DNA of 64,000 nt from Hellea sp. (GTDB lineage: Bacteria; Pseudomonadota; Alphaproteobacteria; Caulobacterales; Maricaulaceae): contig JABABK010000006.1 of NCBI GenBank assembly GCA_014238285.1, forward strand, positions 41,666 through 105,665. Reading direction: 5' to 3'. Positions 41,819 to 51,051 of the stretch are shown in pieces; the stretch's first letter is position 1, and every line of letters starts with the position of its first letter. The notes under the pieces were generated by a model. The model searched no databases. It was not told the DNA's origin and was given only the letters and a program-made list of their open reading frames with translations. Made by a program: the position numbers and the translations under genes.

Positions 41819-41937
41819 GCTCATACTGGCCCCTTCGAGACGCCGCTTTGCGGCTCCTCAGGATGAGGAGGCCAGTATCTCGTGACGACACAACCAATGC
41901 AAAAGATGCTGGATCAAGTCCAGCATGAACGGAGGTT
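41819..41937. repeat. Dispersed palindromic repeat, copy 1 (with nested second palindrome)
   Basis: gctcatactggcc[ccttcgagacgccgctttgcggctcctcaggatgaggag]gccagtatctcgtgacg...ccaatgcaaaagatgctggatcaagtccagcatgaacgg. Confidence 0.85.
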
Positions 41938-41987
41938 ATTGCTGGGAAACAAGGTGCCGATAGTGGCACACGCTCATCGCCGAAAAA

Positions 41988-42062
41988 CGATAAGGAATTT
42001 CACGGTGAAATCCTACGAATTTCTCATAATGCCGCGTGAAATCACTCACTATTTCTCATAAT
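41988..42062. repeat. Dispersed ~75-bp AT-rich repeat, copy 1 (partner at 47832)
   Basis: cgataaggaatttcacggtgaaatcctacgaatttctcataatgccgcgtgaaatcactcactatttctcataata. Confidence 0.85.
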
Positions 42063-42193
42063 ATCGGTTTTTCTGTGTTTTGCGCGCCGCCGCGCTGCGG
42101 TTTTTCCTAATTTTGAGCCGTATGGGATCGAGAATAGACCCATTTCCGCCCATTTTAGACATCTAAAACATGACATTTCACCTATTTTTGTCC

Positions 42194-42278
42194 GTTCATA
42201 CTGGCGCAGGCCAGTATCTCTTGACGTCACAGCCAATGCAAAAAGATGCTGGATCAAGTCCGCATGAGCGGGGAGGTA
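42194..42278. repeat. Dispersed palindromic repeat, copy 2 (compact hairpin)
   Basis: gttcatactggcgcaggccagtatctcttgacgtcacagccaatgcaaaaagatgctggatcaagtccgcatgagcggggaggtaa. Confidence 0.85.
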
Positions 42279-42343
42279 AAGGCCAATTGAAATAAACCAT
42301 CAAGAAATCCGTAAGGTTCTTAGTGAGGGAGGGTTGGGATGGA

Positions 42344-42565
42344 CTAGAGTTTACGATCCTCACTCCACCAAGTTCTTTCAAAACTTAATCGGATATTTTC
42401 GACCCACTCATTTTTATCTGGAAACTCAAACAAAACATCCGAAGATGAAAGGCCTAACTCATGCAAGGTTCCCCATAACAGGTAGTCATATCCGTGCTTC
42501 ACGCCAGCATACGCATCGACATAAACATCTGGTCCGCGCCGGTATCCTGGTTCATACAGTCGCAT
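42344..42565 (-). other. Possible small ORF or gene remnant
   Basis: 73-aa ORF of natural-looking composition (MRLYEPGYRRGPDVYVDAYAGVKHGYDYLL...) in the repeat-rich intergenic region; no SD seen. Confidence 0.25.
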
Positions 42566-42697
42566 CGTGGGACAAACCCCACAAATACACCATACACACC
42601 CACATTTACCCTTTTCAAACCCATTTTTATCCGTTATAGGCGCTCAAATTTCAAATTTGTGGGACATATCCCGCATATTTATCCGAAAAAGGATTAG

Positions 42698-43804
42698 ATG
42701 ATGGAAATAATGGATTTAGTGACCCGGGCGGAGACATTTGCTGCTGATAGTGGTCAGAGCCTCTCGACAGTGTCTCGCAAACTACTAAACGACGGCAAGG
42801 GTCTTGCCCGCCTTAAAGAAGGCGGGCAGTGCACAATCAAGACCCTTGAGAATGCCCTCGCAGCTCTCACCAAGATGGAAACAGAGCACGCGGTTGATAG
42901 CAGCGTGAACCTGACCCACCTTCAGCGCCTAGAAGCAGAATCCATCCACATCATGCGCGAAGTTGCGGCCCAGTGTGAAAATCCGGTTATGCTTTACTCT
43001 GTTGGTAAAGATAGCTCGGTCATGTTGCACCTGGCCGAAAAAGCGTTCTTCCCATCCCGTCCGCCATTTCCGCTTATGCATGTGGATACGACATGGAAGT
43101 TCAAGGAAATGATTGAATTTCGCGATCGCCGCGCCAAAGAAGTTGGCATGGAGCTGATCGTGCACATCAACCAAGACGGTGTCGATGATAATGTAGGGCC
43201 GTTCACTCACGGTTCCGCCGTTCATACCGACGTGATGAAAACCCAAGGCCTGAAGCAAGCCCTTGATAAGTATAAGTTCGACGCAGCCTTTGGCGGCGCG
43301 CGTCGGGACGAAGAAAAGTCTCGCGCCAAAGAGCGTATTTTCTCATTCCGCAATGAGAACCACCGCTGGGACGCCAAGAACCAACGCCCTGAACTTTGGA
43401 ATATTTATAATACCCGCGTCCAAAAAGGTGAAAGCATGCGGGTCTTCCCAATGTCCAACTGGACGGAGCTCGATATCTGGCAGTATATCTATAAAGAAAA
43501 CATCCAGATCCCATCACTTTATCTATCCGCGAAGCGCCCTGTTGTTGAGCGTGACGGCGTACTGATCCTTGTCGATGATGATCGCATCCCGATGAAAGAC
43601 GGCGAAGTGCCCATGGAAAAAATGGTCCGCTTCAGAACCCTTGGCTGTTACCCGCTAACAGGCGCAGTCGAATCCGAAGCCGCCACCCTGCCCGACGTTA
43701 TTCAGGAAATGCTCTTGACCACGACATCCGAACGCCAAGGTCGAGTCATCGACTCTGATGCAGGCGCCTCTATGGAACAGAAAAAAGAAGAAGGGTACTT
43801 CTAA
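42698..43804 (+). CDS. cysD: Sulfate adenylyltransferase subunit 2 with N-terminal HTH-like extension
   Basis: [45 protein letters not shown]...[25 protein letters not shown]; ~60-aa extension [39 protein letters not shown] aaagga before ATG 42698. Confidence 0.95.
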   Translation: MMEIMDLVTRAETFAADSGQSLSTVSRKLLNDGKGLARLKEGGQCTIKTLENALAALTKMETEHAVDSSVNLTHLQRLEAESIHIMREVAAQCENPVMLYSVGKDSSVMLHLAEKAFFPSRPPFPLMHVDTTWKFKEMIEFRDRRAKEVGMELIVHINQDGVDDNVGPFTHGSAVHTDVMKTQGLKQALDKYKFDAAFGGARRDEEKSRAKERIFSFRNENHRWDAKNQRPELWNIYNTRVQKGESMRVFPMSNWTELDIWQYIYKENIQIPSLYLSAKRPVVERDGVLILVDDDRIPMKDGEVPMEKMVRFRTLGCYPLTGAVESEAATLPDVIQEMLLTTTSERQGRVIDSDAGASMEQKKEEGYF

Positions 43805-45714
43805 TGGCTCACCACGATGATCTCATTGCAGAAGATATTATTGCCTATCTTGATGCACAAGAAAATAAAAGCTTCCTACGCTTTATCACTTGCGGCTCCG
43901 TTGATGACGGTAAGTCTACGCTTATCGGGCGTCTGCTATATGATTCAAAATTGATCTATGAAGATCAGCTCGCCTCTATCGAAAAGGACAGTAAAAAGTC
44001 CGGCACGCAGGGTGATGAAATTGATTTGGCTCTACTGGTTGACGGCCTCGCGGCTGAGCGCGAACAAGGCATCACGATTGATGTGGCTTACCGCTTTTTC
44101 TCAACCGACAAACGTAAGTTCATTGTTGCCGACACGCCCGGCCACGAACAATATACCCGTAATATGGCAACTGGCGCCTCTACCGCTGATGTAGCTATCC
44201 TATTGATTGATTGTCGTTACGGCGTTCAGGTTCAAACCCGCCGTCACGCCTACATCGCATCGCTACTGGGTATTAAACACGTCGTTTGCGCCATCAACAA
44301 AATGGACATCGTCGATTTTGACCAAAAGATTTACAACGATATCGAATATGATTTCCGCGAGTTCTCTAAGGACCTCGGCTTTGCTGACATCACTTGTATT
44401 CCAATGTCTGCCCTTAACGGCGACAATGTAACTCGCGCTTCAGAAAATGCCGATTGGTATCGTGGTCCGCATTTGCTGGAATTCCTAGAAGACCTAGATG
44501 TTGATAGCGCTGATCTTGACCGCCCGTTCCGCTTGCCGGTTCAGTGGGTTAACCGTCCGAACCTCGACTTCCGTGGTTTCTCCGGTACTGTCGCTTCTGG
44601 CGTCATTAATGTCGGCGACGAGATTATGGTCGTACCGTCTGGCAAACGCTCCAAAGTTAAATCTATCGTGACCTATGACGGCGAGCTTGAAAAGGCGCGC
44701 GAAGACATGGCGATCACACTGACACTGACCGACGAGATTGATATTTCTCGCGGTGATATGATCTGTAAGACAGATAGCCCGTGCGAACAGGCCGATCAGT
44801 TTCAAGCGCATGTTCTTTGGATGACGGAAAAGGAACTTTTCCCGGGTCGTCAATACATCATCAAAACAGCCAATAAATCTGTTCCCGCCAGTATCACAAA
44901 CATCAAACACCGCGTTGATGTTAATGATCTGTCCGAGACAGCTGTCAAAACACTTGGCCTCAATGAAATCGGTGTCTGTACGATCCAAACCGGCGCACCT
45001 GTTGCCTTTGATGCTTATCAAGACAACCGTAATACAGGTAACTTCATCATCATCGACCGCGCCACCAACGAAACCGTTGGCGTTGGCATGCTCGACTATG
45101 CGCTTCGCCGCGCCAAGAATGTGCACTGGCAAGATCTGGATGTTTCTAAAACGGTTCGCGCCGCTCAGAAAAACCAGAAGCCTGTCATGCTATGGTTCAC
45201 TGGTCTTTCAGGCTCTGGCAAATCCACTATTGCCAACCTTGTTGAAAAGCGTCTGCTTGATCTAGGCCGTCATACTTATACACTGGACGGGGACAATGTC
45301 CGTCACGGCCTTAATAATGACCTTGGCTTTACCAAAGCGGACCGGATTGAAAATATTCGCCGCATTGCTGAAACGGGTAAACTTATGCTTGATGCTGGCT
45401 TGATCACTTTGACATCCTTCATCTCGCCTTATGCTCAAGAGCGCCGCATGGCCCGTGAGCTTCAAGGTGAAGGTGAGTTCATCGAGATCTTCGTCGATAC
45501 ACCTCTTGAAGTCGCTGAAGCTCGCGATGTCAAAGGCCTCTACGCCAAAGCCCGCGCCGGTAAGATCAAAAACTTCACTGGTATCGACTCTGAATATCAA
45601 GAGCCTGAAACTGCTGAAATTCAGATCAATACAGTGGATATGACCGCTGATGAAGCGGCCGAGCAGATCGTCGCCTATCTATCAGAGCGCGGATACCTGG
45701 AAAGCGAAGACTAA
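43804..45714 (+). CDS. cysNC: Bifunctional sulfate adenylyltransferase subunit 1/adenylylsulfate kinase (CysNC)
   Basis: [23 protein letters not shown] GTPase plus [23 protein letters not shown]...[21 protein letters not shown] kinase. Confidence 0.96.
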   Translation: MAHHDDLIAEDIIAYLDAQENKSFLRFITCGSVDDGKSTLIGRLLYDSKLIYEDQLASIEKDSKKSGTQGDEIDLALLVDGLAAEREQGITIDVAYRFFSTDKRKFIVADTPGHEQYTRNMATGASTADVAILLIDCRYGVQVQTRRHAYIASLLGIKHVVCAINKMDIVDFDQKIYNDIEYDFREFSKDLGFADITCIPMSALNGDNVTRASENADWYRGPHLLEFLEDLDVDSADLDRPFRLPVQWVNRPNLDFRGFSGTVASGVINVGDEIMVVPSGKRSKVKSIVTYDGELEKAREDMAITLTLTDEIDISRGDMICKTDSPCEQADQFQAHVLWMTEKELFPGRQYIIKTANKSVPASITNIKHRVDVNDLSETAVKTLGLNEIGVCTIQTGAPVAFDAYQDNRNTGNFIIIDRATNETVGVGMLDYALRRAKNVHWQDLDVSKTVRAAQKNQKPVMLWFTGLSGSGKSTIANLVEKRLLDLGRHTYTLDGDNVRHGLNNDLGFTKADRIENIRRIAETGKLMLDAGLITLTSFISPYAQERRMARELQGEGEFIEIFVDTPLEVAEARDVKGLYAKARAGKIKNFTGIDSEYQEPETAEIQINTVDMTADEAAEQIVAYLSERGYLESED

Positions 45715-46661
45715 TGGCGACGTTTGATGTCTTTAACGGCGACGCGGACGGGGTAATTTCCCTCGTCCAGCTTCGCCGGGCTTGCCCGCGCCCTGAAGCC
45801 AAATTGGTGACAGGCCGCAAAAGAGACATCAATCTACTTGACCGCGTTGATGTCCAAAAAGGCGACCATGTCACTGTGCTGGATATTTCCATGCGCTCTA
45901 ACATGGATGACCTAAACCGCATCTTGGACGCTGGCGCTAACGTATTTTACGCCGATCACCATAATGCCGGTGATCAGCCGCAGCATGACAATCTTCACGC
46001 CGTGATCGATACCTCACCGGAAATATGCACGGCTCTATTGGTCGATGATTGCTTGTCCGGCGCATATCGCGCTTGGGCCGTTACAGCGACCTTTGGGGAC
46101 AATTTTCCTAAAATAGCTAGAGCCAAAGCCGCAGGATTTGATCTGCCCGTAGAGCAGCTCGAACGGCTCGGCATGCTGGTCAATTATAATGGTTACGGCG
46201 CAGATGTGTCTGACCTACATTTCCATCCGGCTGACCTTTATAAAGCCCTCGCTAAATTCGACACGCCCATGGAGTTTTTAGCCGGCAATAAGACCGTCAT
46301 TAATAAACTCAATAATGGCTATGAGAGCGATCTCGCCACAGCCCAAAATGCCAAGATACTCGATGAGAGCACAAAAGGACTCGTCATCGAACTTGACGAC
46401 GCGGCCGCCTCCCGCCGTATCTCAGGCGTCTACGGCAATCAGCTTGCCCAGGAATACCCCAACCGCGCCCACGCCGTGCTAACGCGAAACGGCGATAGCT
46501 ATGTGGTTTCCGTCCGCGCGCCACTATCAAACCGCAAAGGGGCGGATGATCTTTGCCTCCAGTTTGAAACAGGCGGAGGCCGCTCTGCCGCTGCCGGGAT
46601 TAATATCCTGCCGGAAGGCGATGTTGACAGATTTATCGATGCCTTTATCGGGGCTTTTTAG
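45714..46661 (+). CDS. DHH/DHHA1-type phosphoesterase
   Basis: FDVFNGDADGVISLVQLRR; VFYADHHNAGD; C-terminal GGGRSAAAGINILPEGDVDRFIDAF; TAATG overlap with cysNC. Confidence 0.82.
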   Translation: MATFDVFNGDADGVISLVQLRRACPRPEAKLVTGRKRDINLLDRVDVQKGDHVTVLDISMRSNMDDLNRILDAGANVFYADHHNAGDQPQHDNLHAVIDTSPEICTALLVDDCLSGAYRAWAVTATFGDNFPKIARAKAAGFDLPVEQLERLGMLVNYNGYGADVSDLHFHPADLYKALAKFDTPMEFLAGNKTVINKLNNGYESDLATAQNAKILDESTKGLVIELDDAAASRRISGVYGNQLAQEYPNRAHAVLTRNGDSYVVSVRAPLSNRKGADDLCLQFETGGGRSAAAGINILPEGDVDRFIDAFIGAF

Positions 46662-46716
46662 GCTGGATAGCCGTAGATTTTCTGATATTCTCGACACCAA
46701 ATAGATGTAGGATATT

Positions 46717-47079
46717 ATGAAACAATTTCTAAAGCTGACAGTAGGGTCGATTGCAATTATTGGGTTTATAAGTTGTGATCCCATGATAATTTATGACGAG
46801 AGCACAATTTCAACAGCGCCGTTAATTAAACCCGACCTAGGCGACAACACTATTCGCGTAAAAATCACCGCAAACAACGAAATACTTTTCAATCAGGATG
46901 AGATTGTATTAGCAGATTTGTCCTTATCAATCGACAACTGGAATGAAGTGCACCCCATATCAGGCGCGCTCTTTATTGTGCATGAAGATTCTCGACATGG
47001 TTTTTTGGTGGAAATAAAAAACCTATTAAACAGTAAAAAAATTCCCACAGACCTTCAAATAATTACTGACTCAAATTGA
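46717..47079 (+). CDS. Small predicted lipoprotein
   Basis: MKQFLKLTVGSIAIIGFISCDP lipobox. Confidence 0.6.
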   Translation: MKQFLKLTVGSIAIIGFISCDPMIIYDESTISTAPLIKPDLGDNTIRVKITANNEILFNQDEIVLADLSLSIDNWNEVHPISGALFIVHEDSRHGFLVEIKNLLNSKKIPTDLQIITDSN

Positions 47080-47196
47080 TTTCTCTACACATTTCAACAA
47101 TCGTGTAGGAACATGAAGTGGACAGATTTATTGATGCCTTTATCGATCTTTTAAAATCATTTAAATTCCAGATGTTTTCTGCTAACTTGGGTACAA

Positions 47197-47784
47197 ATGT
47201 GGAAACCGGGAACCAATACGCAATACATAATTATTAGCCTGATATATTTGGCTGTCGTTATCCCTAGCCTCTTAATCGGATTCAAAGCCTATACCTATTC
47301 TTGGAATATTGACCGAGAACGCTATAGAAAACCGATAGAAACCCAACAAAAAACAGAACATCAAACTCAAGAACACTCTATACATATTCCAGACCGCCCC
47401 CCCTTAGAAACTACTCAAAACAACGACAAATTAAAACATATTCGCGACCGCCCCGCCTTAGACACTACTCAGAACAACGACAGCTTAAAACATGTTCGCG
47501 ACCGCGACCCCATATATGAAACTTTTGTACCCAAACCCAATTTTCAAAATCAGGAAAATTATATTCGCGTATCCATTTCTCCGGACAATAGTTACTTCAT
47601 CGAAGACAAGAATGTTGAAAAAGAAAGTTTTCTTAAAACTATAGCTCAAGCCATTACGGAAAACCCCAATTCCGCGATCTACATTGAAGTCTCGGCCCAT
47701 TCTTCCCACAAAGAGATGCTTTTCATAGATCGCTCTTTTATGGCCCTTAATTACAACTACAAAATCGCCTATGTTGACGAATAA
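47197..47784 (+). CDS. Membrane-anchored ExbD-like protein with 18-aa internal repeat
   Basis: One N-terminal TM; HIPDRPPLETTQNNDKLK/HIRDRPALDTTQNNDSLK/HVRDRDP; C-terminal ExbD-like ISPDNSYFIEDKNVEKESFLKTI. Confidence 0.6.
   Translation: MWKPGTNTQYIIISLIYLAVVIPSLLIGFKAYTYSWNIDRERYRKPIETQQKTEHQTQEHSIHIPDRPPLETTQNNDKLKHIRDRPALDTTQNNDSLKHVRDRDPIYETFVPKPNFQNQENYIRVSISPDNSYFIEDKNVEKESFLKTIAQAITENPNSAIYIEVSAHSSHKEMLFIDRSFMALNYNYKIAYVDE
47383..47508 (+). repeat. 54-bp in-frame tandem repeat (2 full units plus a partial)
   Basis: catattc(c/g)(a/c)gaccgcccc...aacaacgaca..ttaaaa twice. Confidence 0.88.
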
Positions 47785-47831
47785 ACAGGTTGATTCTTCC
47801 ACAAACATGACAGCTCATAATTATCGATAAA

Positions 47832-47905
47832 CGATAATGAATTTCATATGAAATCGTCAAAATTTCTCATAATGTCCCGTGAAATGGCCTATTATTTCTC
47901 ATAAT
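47832..47905. repeat. Dispersed ~75-bp AT-rich repeat, copy 2
   Basis: cgataatgaatttcatatgaaatcgtcaaaatttctcataatgtcccgtgaaatggcctattatttctcataata. Confidence 0.85.
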
Positions 47906-47973
47906 ACTTGATCGTATGTAATATCATTGCATTATATGAGTTATTGTGTTACATTTCTTCTAGGGAGGAAATC

Positions 47974-48375
47974 ATGAGATTACGTAGACGCCATAACAAA
48001 ATTGACGATAGCGGACCGGATATGACGCCCATGCTCGACATTGTTTTTATCATGTTGATATTCTTCATCGTCACGGCAACCTTTCTAGATGAGAGCGGTT
48101 TAAACTTTACGACATATCCAGAAATGTGCGACGGATGTATTGATCATCCGGCTATTCAAATTCATATCGATGCCAAAAACCAGGCGTCCGTCGATCAAAG
48201 ACCAACAGAACTCTCAAATGTAGCCTCTCTCGTCGAAGCAAGGCTTGCAGATAAACCGAACGCCAATATTAGTTTGACCAGTCATTATCAGGCCAGCCTC
48301 GACCCGATTGTTCAAATCAAAGACCAAATGCAAGCGGCAGGACGAAAGACTGTGATCAAGATTGTGAAGGATTGA
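47974..48375 (+). CDS. ExbD/TolR biopolymer transport protein
   Basis: DMTPMLDIVFIMLIFFIVTATFLDESGL; SD agggagg before ATG 47974. Confidence 0.88.
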   Translation: MRLRRRHNKIDDSGPDMTPMLDIVFIMLIFFIVTATFLDESGLNFTTYPEMCDGCIDHPAIQIHIDAKNQASVDQRPTELSNVASLVEARLADKPNANISLTSHYQASLDPIVQIKDQMQAAGRKTVIKIVKD

Positions 48376-48389
48376 ATCTGATTACCAAA

Positions 48390-48470
48390 TTTGTCATCCC
48401 GGCCTCCGAGCCGGGACCTTAAATTTTCCTACAATCATTAAAGGTCCCGCATCAAGTGCGGGATGACAAA
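48390..48470. repeat. REP-like inverted repeat
   Basis: tttgtcatcccggcctccgagccgggacctt ... aaggtcccgcatcaagtgcgggatgacaaa. Confidence 0.85.
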
Positions 48471-48588
48471 CAGTGTTTATTTATCCAAATTTGTCCGTTA
48501 GACAAAAGACCGCTTGATCGTTTTAAAAGTTCAGTTCGCAAAGTTGCAGCTTTTAACTTACTCTATGGGCTGTGTCAGAAGCCCATAT

Positions 48589-48744
48589 TCAATTATCTCG
48601 GCATTCGTCATAGGTATGGACGATAGATGCAAAATGCCCAGCTTCGTGCAGGATATTACCCGCTTGCATGCCGATAGCACTTTTAACTGAATTTGTAGCG
48701 TTGCGACGCTTCTCAGGATGAAAATAGGCGAACCCCAAACACAA
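48589..48744 (-). pseudogene. Remnant of an HExxH metalloprotease (Asp-zincin/M35-like) domain
   Basis: Minus-strand translation LCLGFAYFHPEKRRNATNSVKSAIGMQAGNILHEAGHFASIVHTYDECRDN*, no start codon region, runs into the rpsU terminator. Confidence 0.5.
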
Positions 48745-48745
48745 A

Positions 48746-48770
48746 AAAACCGCCCTAAAAGGACGGTTTT
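48746..48770 (-). terminator. Rho-independent terminator of rpsU
   Basis: Minus strand aaaaccgtcc-ttt-tagggcggttttttt. Confidence 0.85.
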
Positions 48771-48821
48771 GAATTTGATTTAAACGTTTAGAGCAATTTG
48801 CATAAATGCAAAATGTTCGAC

Positions 48822-49067
48822 CTAGCGATTATTAGTGCGAGGCTTGCGTTTTTTCGATGGGATAAGTCCTTCGATTTGAGCGCGCTTACGGGCCAGCTTA
48901 CGAGCGCGGCGAATGGCTTCTGCCTTTTCGCGAACGCGTTTTTCAGATGGTTTTTCGTAATGTTTGCGAGCTTTCATCTCACGCAGGACGCCTTCGTTTT
49001 GAAGCTTCTTTTTCAGAGCCCGAAGAGCCTGGTCAACATTGTTTTGACGGACGTAAATCTCGATCAT
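48822..49067 (-). CDS. rpsU: 30S ribosomal protein S21
   Basis: [48 protein letters not shown]. Confidence 0.97.
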   Translation of the reverse strand: MIEIYVRQNNVDQALRALKKKLQNEGVLREMKARKHYEKPSEKRVREKAEAIRRARKLARKRAQIEGLIPSKKRKPRTNNR

Positions 49068-49256
49068 TTGAAATCAACTACTTTCTAGTTTGGTTTATAA
49101 AAAAATTAAGGCCCCAATAGAGGAGCCCAATCACTGGGCGGCTTGTAGGCAGAGATTCTCGAAAGGTAAAGGGAAAACGAGAGAAAAATAGTCAAACACC
49201 CGGCTTTTCCCACCTTTTCTACCTAATATCGCCTTAAAATCGCTTCACGTCCATAA

Positions 49257-49862
49257 TTATGGAGATTCCAGCGGCATGTTAGCTGCCGGAAAATATCTAA
49301 AATGGCCCGTTATTTCATAATCGAACAACATGTCATTTTCTTTGGGCCCTGAACCTATATTATGGACAATTAACGGCGTCCCGGACGGAGCTTTTTTATC
49401 AGTGACGATACCGATATGAGGCGTGCCGCCTCGATAGAGCCTCCATGACACAATATCTCCGGGCAAATAATCTTTTGCGTCTTGCGTAATTGCTATGTTG
49501 GCATCTTGGCGTGTCAAAAACCGCTCAAGATTGGGCACACGCCTATGATCGATATTTTTGTCAGCCCCCTTATGGCCCCATATTTTAGGATAGGCCGAAA
49601 AGTTAGCTTTCATGTCTTCATGAACGGCTTTTTGAAAATCAAAATTAAGAGAATTTCTAAAGGTCCGTATAATGACGTCTGTACAAACACCCGTATAGCT
49701 CGGCACATCCCCGCCAGGATATTTCAACCGAACATAACCTGACTGATAAGTTACAAAATGAGCCGTTCTTTCACGCGCAGCGTCAACAACATCATTAGCC
49801 TGGTCTGCATAGGAAAGCGGAGCGATCAATAAGAGGCATAAAATAAGCGAAACATATTTCAT
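49257..49862 (-). CDS. DUF1287-family exported protein
   Basis: Signal peptide; YVRLKYPGGDVPSYTGVCTDVIIRTFRN...PGDIVSWRLYRGGTPHIGIVTD. Confidence 0.87.
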   Translation of the reverse strand: MKYVSLILCLLLIAPLSYADQANDVVDAARERTAHFVTYQSGYVRLKYPGGDVPSYTGVCTDVIIRTFRNSLNFDFQKAVHEDMKANFSAYPKIWGHKGADKNIDHRRVPNLERFLTRQDANIAITQDAKDYLPGDIVSWRLYRGGTPHIGIVTDKKAPSGTPLIVHNIGSGPKENDMLFDYEITGHFRYFPAANMPLESP

Positions 49863-49914
49863 GTCAAAATATTACATTAATTAGGCAGTACTGCCAAGTG
49901 ATTGGCGCATATCA

Positions 49915-51051
49915 TTACAAAACCTCATACAGAGCTTCAATAATACGCAAAGAGCGCGGATCGCCCATCAGAGAGTTATCCTGCCGCGTCATGACATAAG
50001 CTGCGCTGACACCTGCATCCGGATCAGCAAAAACGCAGGAGCCCCCCCAGCCACTATGCCCAACTGTATTTGGGTTAGGACCGTAAAAATAATTCGGATG
50101 ATTGCGCATAATCCCGGCCGCAAAATTGACATCAAATGGCAGGACCTGATCCGGCCCCAATATTCGTGACGCTGTGAGTTTTTCACGCACATCTTCGGAT
50201 AAGTACATCTCGCCATCGATGGAACCATCATTGAACACTTGCATAAGCAGGGCGAGGCCCTCGGCTGTTGCATGACAATTAGAACCCGCTAGCTGCGCAC
50301 TTCTCCACGCCGCTACGCCTCTACGGCCCGGTGATGACCATTTTTCCAAAAAAGCAGCTTTGGTCGCGGCATTAATTTCGCCGAGATCTGCGAGCCGTTT
50401 AGGTTTTTGCATCTCGACACAGCGGCCATGTTCACTCTCAGGCAATCCAATCCAGACATCAATACTGTGAGGTTCGCAAATATCCTGACGTAATATTTCG
50501 CCAAGATGACGGCCAAATTCATCCATCCGGCGCGCAACTTCGCCCGCTAAAAAACCGAAAGTTACTGGAGAATAGCCGCTGGCCGATCCCGGTTCAAAGA
50601 TCGGATTTTGAGACGACAATTCAGCGATGGTTTTCTTCCAATCAAACCAATCTTCAGGCGTCCATTCGGGATTTGTAACCCCGGAAAGACCGGCCTGATG
50701 CGACATCAGCTGCGCAACCGTTAAGTCACATTGCTGAACAGCCCTAAGCTCTGGCCAAAAAGACGATACAGGCTGATCATATCCTAGCAAATCCTGATCC
50801 GCGAGATGCGCTATAATTATTGCCGCGACGGCTTTACCTGAAGAAAAAATTGAAAATAAATGATGATCGGAAATTGCTTCTGTTTTAGCCTTGTTAGCCC
50901 AGCCGCCTTTTAGATCAATAATTTTCTCGCCGTCCTGAAAAACACAAAAGCTCGCGCCATGTTCAATGCCCTCTTCGAAATTATTTCGAAACGCGTCAAC
51001 GACTTCGGCGTATTGGCCGTCGGCCAGAACGGAAAATGGAATATCGCTCAT
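49915..51051 (-). CDS. Serine hydrolase (class C beta-lactamase/esterase family)
   Basis: LFSIFSSGKAVAAIIIAHLAD SxxK; SGYSPVTFGFLAGEV YxN-like; HSGWGGS. Confidence 0.88.
   Translation of the reverse strand: MSDIPFSVLADGQYAEVVDAFRNNFEEGIEHGASFCVFQDGEKIIDLKGGWANKAKTEAISDHHLFSIFSSGKAVAAIIIAHLADQDLLGYDQPVSSFWPELRAVQQCDLTVAQLMSHQAGLSGVTNPEWTPEDWFDWKKTIAELSSQNPIFEPGSASGYSPVTFGFLAGEVARRMDEFGRHLGEILRQDICEPHSIDVWIGLPESEHGRCVEMQKPKRLADLGEINAATKAAFLEKWSSPGRRGVAAWRSAQLAGSNCHATAEGLALLMQVFNDGSIDGEMYLSEDVREKLTASRILGPDQVLPFDVNFAAGIMRNHPNYFYGPNPNTVGHSGWGGSCVFADPDAGVSAAYVMTRQDNSLMGDPRSLRIIEALYEVL

Noticed and set aside
42334-42697. Small plus-strand ORFs between the repeats and cysD
   Set aside because: Thr/His/Pro-rich low-complexity translations overlapping palindromes and the promoter region; not convincing genes.
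44494-45132. 212-aa minus-strand ORF inside cysNC
   Set aside because: Fully antisense to a strongly conserved gene; an artefact of codon usage.
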